Source: Gemmatimonadales bacterium UBA2960 (GTDB taxonomy: Bacteria > Gemmatimonadota > Gemmatimonadetes > Longimicrobiales > Gaopeijiaceae). From it: 38,775 nt of DNA. Both the position numbers and the translations under genes were made by a program. Positions within the stretch are counted from its first letter, which is position 1. Each line of letters opens with the position of its first letter. Location: assembly GCA_002348465.1 (NCBI GenBank), contig DEBI01000094.1, positions 1 to 38,775 on the forward strand, in the 5' to 3' direction. Below, piece by piece: positions 16,708-25,124 of the stretch. Below the pieces are notes generated by a model. The model saw nothing but the letters and a program-made list of their open reading frames with translations. It did no database searches and was not told where the DNA came from.

Positions 16708-18392
16708 GTCCGTACAGCCGGGTTCGGATTGACGAAACTCTCCGGGCATCGCTGAACTCCATCCACCGATTCTCCACCACTTGAGACAGACTCCCTTAAT
16801 TCAGGCGGGAGGATCCCGAGAAGCTGAGCTCCACCGTCTCGAGGTTGTCCAAACCCTCCCACAAAACAGAACGCCCCGGGCCTCGCATTTACCGCGGCTC
16901 CAACGTAACGCGCGGCCTGGCCATCCCACTGATCAAGTAGTACGTACCTAGCTCCAACCGCATCAGCCAATCGAAGGTGAGCCTCGGGGTCGCCATCGAA
17001 GGGGAACGTCCGGCTAGAGTGTCCGCTGAGGAGATAAAAGTGCCGAGGCTTCCTGGTCAGTACCGAGACGGAGTCGGGAAGACCATCCGAACTCCAGTTG
17101 GCCGCCTGTACAAAATATCCGACCCTCGCTCCGTAGCACGCCCACGGGCCTCGCTCTTCTGCGACCAGCTCGCAAGCCTCGCTTTCTCGATTTGTGTCCA
17201 GCCAATTCTCGGCCGCAGGAAGAACCAACACTAAGAGCACCAGTGCACCCACTAGAGATGTCACCGCAGGGGACAACCAGCGATTGAGTCCGCGGATCGC
17301 AACAGCTCCATAAAAGAACACCAGAGGATAAAGCGGAAGCAGGAAACGATCTCCAGCCCATACGACCGGCCAAACTAGGATCAGAACCGAATACATCGGA
17401 AAGAAGATTTCAGACGCTCCCACGCGCTCCCGGACCGAGAGACCCCACCCCACCAGAGCAGCAATCGCCAGAGCTAAGCCAATCGGTAAGAGCAGGCTAC
17501 CCTCACCTGCCCCCACGATGCCGGCTGGGCCATGCTGAAAGATGTAGATGGATGCGTTTTCCACGATGCGTGGCACGAGACCAATCACATCAATCGTTCC
17601 TTGTGACGGATCATATGGATTCATCATCCAGAATTCTTCAGAATACTGTGCCACCCCGTCCCCTCTGCCCCTGAGCCACCATGCGAGCATCGGAAGTCCG
17701 AGTCCGATTCCACTTATCACCAAAGACCGACGACGACCTCTGATCGCCAACCAAGCAAAGAGCGCGAATACCATCGGCAATCCCGCCGAACGGGTGAAGT
17801 AAGCAAGCCCCGTCGCGGCGATGCCGATCACAAGCCAGCACGTATACCTGCGTGCCTTCGAGGCTCTTGCTCTATCGATCTCGGAGCAGACCTCGGCCCC
17901 CTCAAAATCAGCAGCTTCCGCCATCACGAATGCGGCGAGAGCCAGCATCGTGAATGCTAGGAACAGGGCATCTGACAGCACCCAATGGCTGTAGTAGATG
18001 ACCGCTGAGGAGAGCGAAAGGATGAGCGCGATCGCGAATCCCGTCCAAGCGCCCAAACGCCGTCCCGCCCACACATAAGTCGCTAACACCGCTATTACAG
18101 TCGGGACGGCTGCTGCCAGCTTGAGCGTACCCCAAGTCCTCGCGCCAAGACCAATCATCATAGCGAGCAGACCAGGAAAGACTGGTGGATACTTGGTATG
18201 CTTCATTCGCTGTGGATCGAACACGTCCAAGTACGCCCACTCTGTGAGGAGCCCATGCGCCAAAGACACGTAACCCGCGTTGTCTCCCCCTGAATGTGGA
18301 ATCGAGGTGAATGCGAAGGCGACGACAATTACGCTGACTACTAACAACAGCCCCCCCAGGCCCAGCCAGGTTTTCCAGGTCTTCACATTCAC
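16662..18392 (-). CDS. ArnT/PMT-like (GT39-type) membrane glycosyltransferase
   Basis: A 576-residue polytopic inner-membrane protein with about 10-12 hydrophobic segments. The first periplasmic loop has SGGDNAGYVSLAHGLL and TKYPPVFPGLLA, matching the acidic-residue loop and P-x-P region of ArnT/PMT_2 lipid-linked sugar transferases. A soluble C-terminal region of about 170 residues follows the last helix. These enzymes move a sugar from an isoprenoid carrier to lipid A, protein or another acceptor; the acceptor is not predictable here. The start is GTG at 18392, overlapping the murQ stop by one base (TAGTG). A second GTG two codons in has better spacing from GAGG. Translational coupling to murQ is likely. 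Confidence 0.82.
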   Translation of the reverse strand: MNVKTWKTWLGLGGLLLVVSVIVVAFAFTSIPHSGGDNAGYVSLAHGLLTEWAYLDVFDPQRMKHTKYPPVFPGLLAMMIGLGARTWGTLKLAAAVPTVIAVLATYVWAGRRLGAWTGFAIALILSLSSAVIYYSHWVLSDALFLAFTMLALAAFVMAEAADFEGAEVCSEIDRARASKARRYTCWLVIGIAATGLAYFTRSAGLPMVFALFAWLAIRGRRRSLVISGIGLGLPMLAWWLRGRGDGVAQYSEEFWMMNPYDPSQGTIDVIGLVPRIVENASIYIFQHGPAGIVGAGEGSLLLPIGLALAIAALVGWGLSVRERVGASEIFFPMYSVLILVWPVVWAGDRFLLPLYPLVFFYGAVAIRGLNRWLSPAVTSLVGALVLLVLVLPAAENWLDTNRESEACELVAEERGPWACYGARVGYFVQAANWSSDGLPDSVSVLTRKPRHFYLLSGHSSRTFPFDGDPEAHLRLADAVGARYVLLDQWDGQAARYVGAAVNARPGAFCFVGGFGQPRDGGAQLLGILPPELRESVSSGGESVDGVQRCPESFVNPNPAVRTYLPSLRIPLLESLD

Positions 18393-19291
18393 TACCTCGG
18401 CCCTTCCACGACCCGAGCGATAAAACCACCAGCTTCTTCTAGGCGTCGTCGAGCTTCCTCAGCATCTACATTGAGTCGCTTCATGACTAACGCCGTCTTT
18501 ACGTGACCGTCTGACTCTGCCAGCAATGAAGCAGCCTCTTCTCCATCAATCTCCAGCATGCTCTGAAGAATACGCTCCGCTCGACCCTGCAGCTTTTCGC
18601 ACGTCACCTGAAGATCGACCATCAGATTGCCGTGAACCTTGCCAAGCCTGACCATCGCACCTGTCGTGATCGTGTTGAGAACAAGCTTCGTTGCAGTGCC
18701 AGCCTTCATCCTTGTTGATCCCGTGATTACTTCGGCCCCAACGAGCGGAGCGATTACGACATCTAGTCTTTCAACGAGTTCCGGCGGAGGCGGGGTGCAC
18801 ATAAGAAATCCCACTGAGGCACCGAGTGCTCTGGCTTGGTCCACCGCCCCATGGACATAGGGTGTAGTACCCGAGGTCGCGATTCCCAGCACGAAGTCTC
18901 TCTCCCCCACACCTAGCTCGTCGATCGCCTTCGCACCGTCCTCGGGATGATCCTCTGCTCCTTCTTGAGCGCGCACTAGCGCCTCGTAACCACCCGCAAT
19001 CACGCCTCGTACCATAGACGGGTCAGTCCCATATGTCGGGGGCATTTCTGAGGCATCCAGCACCCCCAAACGACCCGAAGTTCCCGCGCCTACATATATT
19101 AGCCGCCCCCCGTGCCTGAACGCGTGCTCGGCCAGCTCAAGCGCGCGCGCTATCGACTCTCTCTCCTGTCCAACAGCAGCCGCAATCATTCGATCCTGAT
19201 CGTTAATCAGATCTACTATGCCGAGCGCATCAAGTTCGTCGATGTGCTGCGAGGCGAGATTGGGTTGTTCCGTTAGTCGAGGGTCACGCAT
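18392..19291 (-). CDS. murQ: N-acetylmuramic acid 6-phosphate etherase
   Basis: Cleaves the lactyl ether of N-acetylmuramic acid 6-phosphate to give N-acetylglucosamine 6-phosphate and D-lactate, in peptidoglycan recycling. The 299-residue protein has a SIS domain with YVGAGTSGRLGVLDASEMPPTYG, EGAEDHPEDG (second acidic residue), GIATSGTTPYV and GSTRMKAGTATK. Its N-terminus (LTEQPNLASQHIDEL) is typical of MurQ. Length matches E. coli MurQ (298). The start is ATG at 19291 without a clear ribosome-binding site. It is divergent from ggt, and its stop overlaps the start of the membrane glycosyltransferase. No MurP, AmgK or anhydromuramic kinase gene is in the window. Confidence 0.95.
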   Translation of the reverse strand: MRDPRLTEQPNLASQHIDELDALGIVDLINDQDRMIAAAVGQERESIARALELAEHAFRHGGRLIYVGAGTSGRLGVLDASEMPPTYGTDPSMVRGVIAGGYEALVRAQEGAEDHPEDGAKAIDELGVGERDFVLGIATSGTTPYVHGAVDQARALGASVGFLMCTPPPPELVERLDVVIAPLVGAEVITGSTRMKAGTATKLVLNTITTGAMVRLGKVHGNLMVDLQVTCEKLQGRAERILQSMLEIDGEEAASLLAESDGHVKTALVMKRLNVDAEEARRRLEEAGGFIARVVEGPR

Positions 19292-19396
19292 AAGTGCTTG
19301 TGAGGTTGTTTGACCACCCTGATCTTGAGTTGCATCCGAAGCTACGCCACGGCGCCATCACGCGGCAACGAGAGAGTCACTAGAAAAAGTTCACCT

Positions 19397-21160
19397 ATGA
19401 TTAACTACAGCAAACCAAAACCGCTCCGCCAATCTCTGCACCCAACCTTAATGGTGCTCCTGGTCACCGCATGCACTTCGCCCGAAACGAGCGCACCGGT
19501 AGGCTTTCCGGCTCAGTGGGGATACTCCGCCAACGAAATGGCAGTAAAAGCTGAGAACGGCATGGTGGTTTCGACCGACGAGTACGCAACTAACGTCGGA
19601 GTTCAGATACTTCAGGAGGGTGGAAATGCGATTGACGCCGCCATAGCAGTCCAATTCGCACTCGCAGTTGTAAACCCGGAAGCCGGCAATATCGGTGGTG
19701 GTGGATTCATGGTTGTCCGGACTGCAGAAGGTGAGACCGCCGCTTTGGATTACAGGGAAAAAGCTCCGTTTGCAGCAACTAGGGACATGTATCTAGACGC
19801 CGAAGGCAACCTTACCGATAAATCAGTAGTCGGTCATCTCTCAGCAGGCGTCCCGGGAACCGTGTCCGGAATGTCGGCCGCCCATCAGAGATTCGGCACA
19901 CTTCCATGGGCAGATTTAGTGCGGCCAGCAGTCGAGTTGGCAGAGGGTTTCGAGGTTAAAGAGCGTTTCCTTGGATCTCTCAGCAAAACTATGGTAGAGG
20001 CACTCTCCGCCTATCCCACTTCCGCAAGACAGTTCCTCCCGCGCGACGGCTCTCCTCCGGTCGTTGGTGACACGCTACGTCAAGCAGACCTCGCCTCAAC
20101 CCTCAACCGCATCAAAGATGAGGGGGAGGATGGCTTCTATACAGGCCACACAGCAGACCTCATCGTCGCAGAAATGGAGCGCGGCGGCGGTATCATAACA
20201 CATAAAGACCTACAGTCTTATGAAGCAGTCTGGCGAGAACCGATCAGTTTCAACTATCGCAAGCACACTGTTATCTCAATGCCTCCTTCCTCCTCAGGCG
20301 GAGCCACGATGGCCGAAATCGCTAACATCTTGGAGGGATACGATTTTTCTGAAATGAATTGGCACAGCGCTGAGCAGATCCACCTTTTCGCCGAGGCAGC
20401 AAGAAGGGCATACGCCGACCGGAACCATTACCTAGCTGATCCCGACTTCGTAGAAATGCCACTCAAGCGGATGACATCGTCAAGCTACGCATCCGAGCGG
20501 GCTGCAACGATCTCAACCAGCATGGCAACGCCATCAACATCCGTAGGACCAGGCATGGAAGGTGACCCCGGTGAGAGCGAAGAGACTACGCATTTCTCAA
20601 TCGTTGACGCCGCAGGGAACGCTGTGTCCGTTACGACGACTATCAACTCATGGTACGGGAGTAAGGTCACCGTAACAGGGGCTGGTTTTGTTCTTAACAA
20701 CGAAATGGACGACTTCGCCGCGAAACCGGGGACACCTAACCAGTTCGGGCTTGTGCAGGGAGAGAACAACGCCATCGGACCTGGAAAACGGATGCTATCT
20801 GCTATGTCACCTTCGATTGTTCTCGGCCAGGACGATGAATTGCTCATGGTCACAGGGACCCCCGGTGGGTCGACCATCATCACAACTGTCTTCCAGACGA
20901 TCTCGAACGTGGTCGACTACGGCATGAATGTCGTCCAAGCTGTTAACGCACCTCGAGTGCACCACCAGCACCTGCCTGACCAGATATACTATGAAGCTGG
21001 TGGACTTCCGCAGTCTGTAGTGGCGGCACTTCAGGACCTAGGGCATACGATGGTGGAGCGAAACGACGTCTCTGGTGATGTACAGGCGATCCTGATCGAA
21101 GATGGGATAATGACAGCGTGGTCTGACCCAAGGCGAGGCGGAATTGCCAAGGGATACTGA
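19397..21160 (+). CDS. ggt: Gamma-glutamyltransferase lipoprotein
   Basis: An Ntn-hydrolase that removes gamma-glutamyl groups from glutathione and related peptides, transferring them to water or amino acids. The 587-residue precursor self-cleaves before the nucleophile Thr397 in EETTHFSIVDAAGN. Other family motifs are GGNAIDAAIA, NPEAGNIGGGGFMVV, PPSSSGGATMAEIANIL and SAMSPSIV. I place the start at the ATG of MINYSKPKPL, because it gives a normal signal with a lipobox (LLVTAC, Cys26); a TTG at 19310 would add 29 residues that spoil it. The enzyme is therefore probably membrane-anchored in the envelope. It is divergent from murQ and convergent with ccdA. Confidence 0.94.
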   Translation: MINYSKPKPLRQSLHPTLMVLLVTACTSPETSAPVGFPAQWGYSANEMAVKAENGMVVSTDEYATNVGVQILQEGGNAIDAAIAVQFALAVVNPEAGNIGGGGFMVVRTAEGETAALDYREKAPFAATRDMYLDAEGNLTDKSVVGHLSAGVPGTVSGMSAAHQRFGTLPWADLVRPAVELAEGFEVKERFLGSLSKTMVEALSAYPTSARQFLPRDGSPPVVGDTLRQADLASTLNRIKDEGEDGFYTGHTADLIVAEMERGGGIITHKDLQSYEAVWREPISFNYRKHTVISMPPSSSGGATMAEIANILEGYDFSEMNWHSAEQIHLFAEAARRAYADRNHYLADPDFVEMPLKRMTSSSYASERAATISTSMATPSTSVGPGMEGDPGESEETTHFSIVDAAGNAVSVTTTINSWYGSKVTVTGAGFVLNNEMDDFAAKPGTPNQFGLVQGENNAIGPGKRMLSAMSPSIVLGQDDELLMVTGTPGGSTIITTVFQTISNVVDYGMNVVQAVNAPRVHHQHLPDQIYYEAGGLPQSVVAALQDLGHTMVERNDVSGDVQAILIEDGIMTAWSDPRRGGIAKGY

Positions 21161-21277
21161 ACCACTTGGGGGGCGCCATAGGTACACCAACACAGCACGG
21201 ATTGACTCCGTCGGACATCAACTTGAACTCATTAGTGCCTGGATGAGATCTCGTTCAGAACTGGCGACTGAAGTCCA

Positions 21278-22009
21278 TCAGACCCGTTCTAGAATCCATG
21301 CCGGTGTGTATTGGCTCAACCATGATGCAAGCAGCGTGAACTGCCCGGTAAGAAGCAGAATACCCAGAAGGATCAAGAGAACACCTGAAGCCTTCTCGAC
21401 TACAGGAATCCATGCACGAAACTTCTGAAAGGTTTGCAGAAACCAATCAAGTGCGATTGACGCCAACAGGAACGGAATCGCAAGACCAAGCGAGTAGACC
21501 GTAAGCAATCCCACCCCCGCCCACATCGTGTCCTGTGCCATACCGTAGGTAAGAATCGCTCCGAGTGCTGGACCTATACACGGAGTCCACCCCGCCCCAA
21601 AAGCAACGCCCACACCCAGCGTGCCTAGATAGCCAGCGGGCTTATCATTGAGATGAAGCCGTTTCTCGCGTAAAAGTGGGGTCATCCTAAACACGCCGGC
21701 GAGGTGCATCCCCAATAGAATTATGATCACACCGCCAATTCGAGTGATCCAAACCTCATAGGCGCGGAAAAACTGTCCTAAGAAGGAGGCGGATGCCCCC
21801 AACAGGATGAAGATCGAACTGAAACCAACAACAAAGAGCAGTGAATGCGTAAAAGTGGTCCTTCGGTCCACCCCCTCCTGAAGGTCCTCCAGACTCATCC
21901 CTGTCACGAAGGTCAGGTAACTGGGAACTAAAGGGAGAACACATGGAGACAGAAATGAGAAGATCCCTGCCGTAAAGGCTATGAAAACCCCGACTTCTAC
22001 TTCGTTCAC
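21278..22009 (-). CDS. ccdA: CcdA-type thiol-disulfide transporter
   Basis: A 243-residue six-helix inner-membrane protein that carries reducing equivalents from cytoplasmic thioredoxin to periplasmic thiol proteins, as in cytochrome c maturation. The two redox cysteines are in FLSPCVLPLVPSY (TM1) and GWTPCIGPALG (TM4), the CcdA/DsbD-beta signature. It lacks the extra periplasmic domains of DsbD, so it is the short CcdA form. The start is a GTG at 22009 with only a weak upstream AGGA. No thioredoxin-like partner (ResA/TlpA) or cytochrome c gene lies beside it, so its target is unknown. The 117 bases between it and ggt show no obvious terminator. Confidence 0.92.
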   Translation of the reverse strand: MNEVEVGVFIAFTAGIFSFLSPCVLPLVPSYLTFVTGMSLEDLQEGVDRRTTFTHSLLFVVGFSSIFILLGASASFLGQFFRAYEVWITRIGGVIIILLGMHLAGVFRMTPLLREKRLHLNDKPAGYLGTLGVGVAFGAGWTPCIGPALGAILTYGMAQDTMWAGVGLLTVYSLGLAIPFLLASIALDWFLQTFQKFRAWIPVVEKASGVLLILLGILLLTGQFTLLASWLSQYTPAWILERV

Positions 22010-22085
22010 AATTCGCTCATTCCTGGTTCGATTCTGACTCCGGACCCTAGTACCCTTTGCAAAGGGACTTCTGCCAATCGGGAAA

Positions 22086-23078
22086 TCAACCGAGGTGTCC
22101 CTGAAATCGGTATGATATCAACTTGTAAACCAGTTTCCCAACGAGGAAGTCTGGTGCTGCAAGACCCGGCGTTGGCGCAAGTTCTACTATGTCCGCAGCT
22201 ATGACTTTGCGCTCCCGAAAGACGCGCCTCAGAAACCGTAATGTCCGATACCAGTCGCCTCCACCGGGTTCAGGCGTTCCCGTTGATGGCACCAGCGACG
22301 GATCGAAGTAATCGACATCGAACGTCAGGTAGACGTGTGACCCCAACGCCTTCAAGGCCCGATCCATCCACGCATCGTCTTCCCACATCTCGTCGGCCCA
22401 GATCAAGGTTGAGGCGTTTGCTGACCTGGACACCTCAACCTCTTCCTGACTCACCCCTCTTACCCCAACTGAGACCACATCCGCGCTTTCAAGCACACGG
22501 GCCATGGCTGAAGCGTGGGAATTTGGAGTCCCTTCAAACTCTTCTCGCAAATCCGCATGGGCATCCATCTGAAGTACTGAAAGCCTATCGCCAGAATCAG
22601 CTTCGAGACGCTCCGCCTGAGCTAGAATCGCTGGTGATGAAACAGAATGCTCGCCTCCGAGCATCACTATAAATCGATCCCCTGCGGCCTCTACTACCCG
22701 AACGTATGAGTCATACAATTCCTCCATCGCAGGCGCAGGACCGGCCCGAGTCAATTCCAGCGCTGGAAGAGTGTGGATGTGAAAGTGGTTACCGGGCTCA
22801 CACCCAAACTCCTGATCGTACAACTCGACATAACGAGACGCCTCAAGAATCGCTCGGGGACCCCATCGAGCCCCTCCCCCAAACGATGTCGTCGATTCGT
22901 ACGGAACCGGTAAGATGAGCGCATCCGCTCGCGCGAACGAGTCCATCGTCTGATCAAGCCCCAAGAAAGTATGGGGTAGCTCCCACGGAAGATCCCCCAG
23001 GAGAGCAGGAACGCCCTCGGGCGCATCGCGCTCCACCAGACCGCGTTTCGACGCGTCTGGATCGCGCCGGTTGGGCAT
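22086..23078 (-). CDS. speB: Agmatinase / ureohydrolase
   Basis: A 330-residue manganese ureohydrolase, most likely agmatinase (agmatine to putrescine and urea). Metal-site motifs are GGEHSVSSP, QMDAHADLREEFEGTPNSHASAM and TFDVDYFDPSLVPSTGTPEPGG, in the right order and spacing. Arginase and guanidino-acid hydrolases share these motifs; EEFEGTPNSHASAM and the N-terminal PYESTTSFGGGARWGPRAI favour SpeB. The ATG at 23078 overlaps the fur stop (TAATG); an upstream in-frame ATG at 23150 would lie inside fur and is unlikely. It is the last gene of the nrnA - unknown - fur - speB set. Confidence 0.9.
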   Translation of the reverse strand: MPNRRDPDASKRGLVERDAPEGVPALLGDLPWELPHTFLGLDQTMDSFARADALILPVPYESTTSFGGGARWGPRAILEASRYVELYDQEFGCEPGNHFHIHTLPALELTRAGPAPAMEELYDSYVRVVEAAGDRFIVMLGGEHSVSSPAILAQAERLEADSGDRLSVLQMDAHADLREEFEGTPNSHASAMARVLESADVVSVGVRGVSQEEVEVSRSANASTLIWADEMWEDDAWMDRALKALGSHVYLTFDVDYFDPSLVPSTGTPEPGGGDWYRTLRFLRRVFRERKVIAADIVELAPTPGLAAPDFLVGKLVYKLISYRFQGHLG

Positions 23079-23602
23079 TAGATAATCTCGATCGGGCAGA
23101 TGAGACCTTCGGTGGTAAGCTGCACTCCAGCCTCCTGACATGACCTGCAAAGCCCATATATCTCAAGTCGGTGACGCACTGGCATAAATCCGTGCTCTCC
23201 TCGGACACGATTCTCGATTCTGTAAAGCTCATCGCTTTCGAACTCGGTAACCGTCGCGCACTCAACGCAAATCAGGTGCTCGTGCACGGGTTGGTTGGAA
23301 AGCCGATGTTCGTAGCGCTTGAAGCCTTCCCCGAAATCGTGTTCCTCCACCAATCGACTCCGCACGAGAAGGTCGAGGGTTCGATAGATCGTGGCCTTTC
23401 CTATGCGCTCCCCTGACAGCCGCAAGGCATGCTCGATGTCATCCACCGAGAGGTGCTCCTCAGACGTGAATACCACCTTGGCTACAGCTTCGCGCTGAGA
23501 AGTCACCGGAAGACCCTGATCACGCAGGTACCTGCCGAAAAGCCGAATGAAGGGAGGGGAGCCTTCTTCGATGGGGCTAGCGGCTTTAGGGGTCTCCGTC
23601 AT
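23078..23602 (-). CDS. fur: Fur-family metalloregulator
   Basis: A 174-residue metal-dependent DNA-binding repressor. The winged-helix domain covers about residues 15-95, with the recognition helix in GKATIYRTLDLLVRSRLV. The dimerisation/metal domain has HEHLICVEC (His107, His109, Cys112, Cys115), His137 and CRSC (Cys152, Cys155), that is, the two-CxxC structural zinc site of Fur/Zur/PerR. Sequence alone cannot decide iron, zinc or peroxide sensing; I use the symbol fur for the family. The ATG overlaps the stop of the upstream unknown gene (ATGA) and its own stop overlaps speB. No classical 19-base Fur box was seen in the window. Confidence 0.9.
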   Translation of the reverse strand: MTETPKAASPIEEGSPPFIRLFGRYLRDQGLPVTSQREAVAKVVFTSEEHLSVDDIEHALRLSGERIGKATIYRTLDLLVRSRLVEEHDFGEGFKRYEHRLSNQPVHEHLICVECATVTEFESDELYRIENRVRGEHGFMPVRHRLEIYGLCRSCQEAGVQLTTEGLICPIEII

Positions 23603-24036
23603 AGTTCTGTCGCCGAGATAAAGACATGATCGTACTCTGACAGTAGCTCCTCGAACTTAGACGCGGAGCCACTGATTTCTACTACCCTAGGCTCAGCGGC
23701 GCCCTCACCAGAGCGTCGCACAACCCCCTGCATCACTGGCGGGAAAATGTCAGCCGGAGCGGCACCTTCCATCGTGAAAGTTGGCTCAACAGAAACACCG
23801 CTGCCAGTGTGTTCCGCAGTATAGGCCACCGTTATCATCACACGCCGTTCTTGACCGTCCTGAAAAGTACTGACTGCGACGAGTCCCTGCTCGCGCCTTC
23901 CGCTACGCACTGGCTGAAAGATCCAGAGCTTATCAATCGTTTCTATGTGCAGGCGGTCCCGCAATCGCATCAGTATTCGGGGGAGTGCTTCGGGGACACC
24001 CGGATCATCCTTCCTTAGTCCTTGAGGCCTATTCAC
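23599..24036 (-). CDS. Unknown protein coupled between nrnA and fur
   Basis: A 145-residue soluble protein I do not recognise, with no signal peptide or membrane segment. It starts with a basic, helical region (PEALPRILMRLRDRLHIETIDKLWIFQP). A beta-rich section follows (GLVAVSTFQDGQERRVMITVAYTAE and SVEPTFTMEGAAP), then an acidic C-terminus (FEELLSEYDHVF). The start is GTG at 24036, overlapping the nrnA stop (GTGA), and its stop overlaps fur (ATGA). Overlaps at both ends, an ordered composition and no in-frame breaks make it a real gene. Co-expression with a Fur-type regulator and NrnA hints at a stress or nucleotide-related role, but nothing in the sequence shows this. Confidence 0.75.
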   Translation of the reverse strand: MNRPQGLRKDDPGVPEALPRILMRLRDRLHIETIDKLWIFQPVRSGRREQGLVAVSTFQDGQERRVMITVAYTAEHTGSGVSVEPTFTMEGAAPADIFPPVMQGVVRRSGEGAAEPRVVEISGSASKFEELLSEYDHVFISATEL

Positions 24037-25058
24037 TTGGCCCGCCGAAGCTTTTGCACAACCTCACGTGCCGCATCAAGGACCCTCGGAACAGCCTCCT
24101 CAATTGGCCCCTTCACCACTGCACCTGAGGCCTTAACATGCCCGCCGCCCTTGAAGGCTCGAGCCAAAGCGTTCACGTCCACCTTCCCATTGGATCGAAA
24201 AGAGATCTTCACGTCGTCGGAGGCAGTCATCCTAAAGAGAAGTCCTACCTCTGTACCTTCGATCGACCGAGGAATATCAACGAATCCCTCTAGATCCTCC
24301 GCGCTAGCACCTACTTCTTCGTACCGCTCACGCGGGACAATCATCCATGAGACTCCATACTCCTCATCTTGTTCAAGAGTAGCCAGCGCGAATTGTAGCA
24401 ACCGATAACGACGAACCCGCGACGAACCAAAGACGCGTTCGTGCATCACCTCCGGATCAACCCCTCTTTCCACAACCTCTGAAATCACCCGGTGACAACC
24501 CGCAGTGGCATTATCAAACCGGAACCCGCCGGTATCTGTGAGAATGGCTATATAGATGCCCTCGTCCATGTGGCTCGTCCAAGGCCCCTTCGACTCATGG
24601 ATGATATCGTGCACGAGTTCACCCGTCGCTGATGCAGTTACATCACGGAGCGAAATTCCCCCTATGGCACGGTCCCCGATCGGGTGATGATCGATGACAA
24701 CAGCCGGGAGGTGCCGGATCATCTCTTGGACCCTCCCAATCCTAGGCACTTCGCCAGTGTCGAGTACGACTGCGAGATCAGCGGAGTCGCAAAGTTCACG
24801 AGCTCGAGATGATCCAGCGGGGACCACCCAGTCTTGTTGCTCAACAAGGAACCGAAACGAATCCGGAAAAGACGTCGGGTTGATTATCCAGGCTTCTGTG
24901 CCGTTGGCGCGGAGCCATGCTGCAAGAGCAGCCTCGGAACCCGCACCATCCCCATCCGCATTGAGATGGGTCGTCAGCACCGCCTTGCGTGATGCAAGAA
25001 GCGCGTTGCGAACCTGATTGACCGCCGTCGCCCGATGCGATGGCGTCCGGTAGCTCAA
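24033..25058 (-). CDS. nrnA: NrnA-type DHH phosphoesterase
   Basis: A 341-residue DHH/DHHA1 protein that degrades oligoribonucleotides of 2-5 nt and dephosphorylates 3'-phosphoadenosine 5'-phosphate (pAp). Motifs are TTHLNADGDGAGSE, VVLDTGE, VVIDHHPIGD (the DHH motif), ILTDTGGFRFDNA and, in the DHHA1 domain, FKGGGHVKASGA. Length and order match B. subtilis NrnA. The start is TTG at 25058 with a good AGGA seven bases upstream. It follows the coaE-PHP gene by 66 bases and its stop overlaps the next gene. The cyclic-di-AMP phosphodiesterase GdpP shares the catalytic core, but its PAS and GGDEF regions are absent. Confidence 0.92.
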   Translation of the reverse strand: MSYRTPSHRATAVNQVRNALLASRKAVLTTHLNADGDGAGSEAALAAWLRANGTEAWIINPTSFPDSFRFLVEQQDWVVPAGSSRARELCDSADLAVVLDTGEVPRIGRVQEMIRHLPAVVIDHHPIGDRAIGGISLRDVTASATGELVHDIIHESKGPWTSHMDEGIYIAILTDTGGFRFDNATAGCHRVISEVVERGVDPEVMHERVFGSSRVRRYRLLQFALATLEQDEEYGVSWMIVPRERYEEVGASAEDLEGFVDIPRSIEGTEVGLLFRMTASDDVKISFRSNGKVDVNALARAFKGGGHVKASGAVVKGPIEEAVPRVLDAAREVVQKLRRAK

Positions 25059-25087
25059 GGAGTTTTCCTAACCCTAAAGTGAAGTGC

Positions 25088-25105
25088 AACCGCTCTCAAG
25101 CGGCT
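25088..25105 (-). terminator. Weak hairpin between coaE-PHP and nrnA
   Basis: On the minus strand AGCCGCT pairs with AGCGGTT (one G-U) around a TGAG loop, a 7-bp stem. No T tract follows it. It may act as a weak attenuator or processing site, or be chance. Confidence 0.2.
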
Positions 25106-25124
25106 CTCAGTGAAAGGTACCGTC

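Noticed and set aside
19310..19396. TTG start of gamma-glutamyltransferase 29 codons upstream
   Set aside because: The ATG at 19397 yields a proper lipoprotein signal with a lipobox; the longer form does not.
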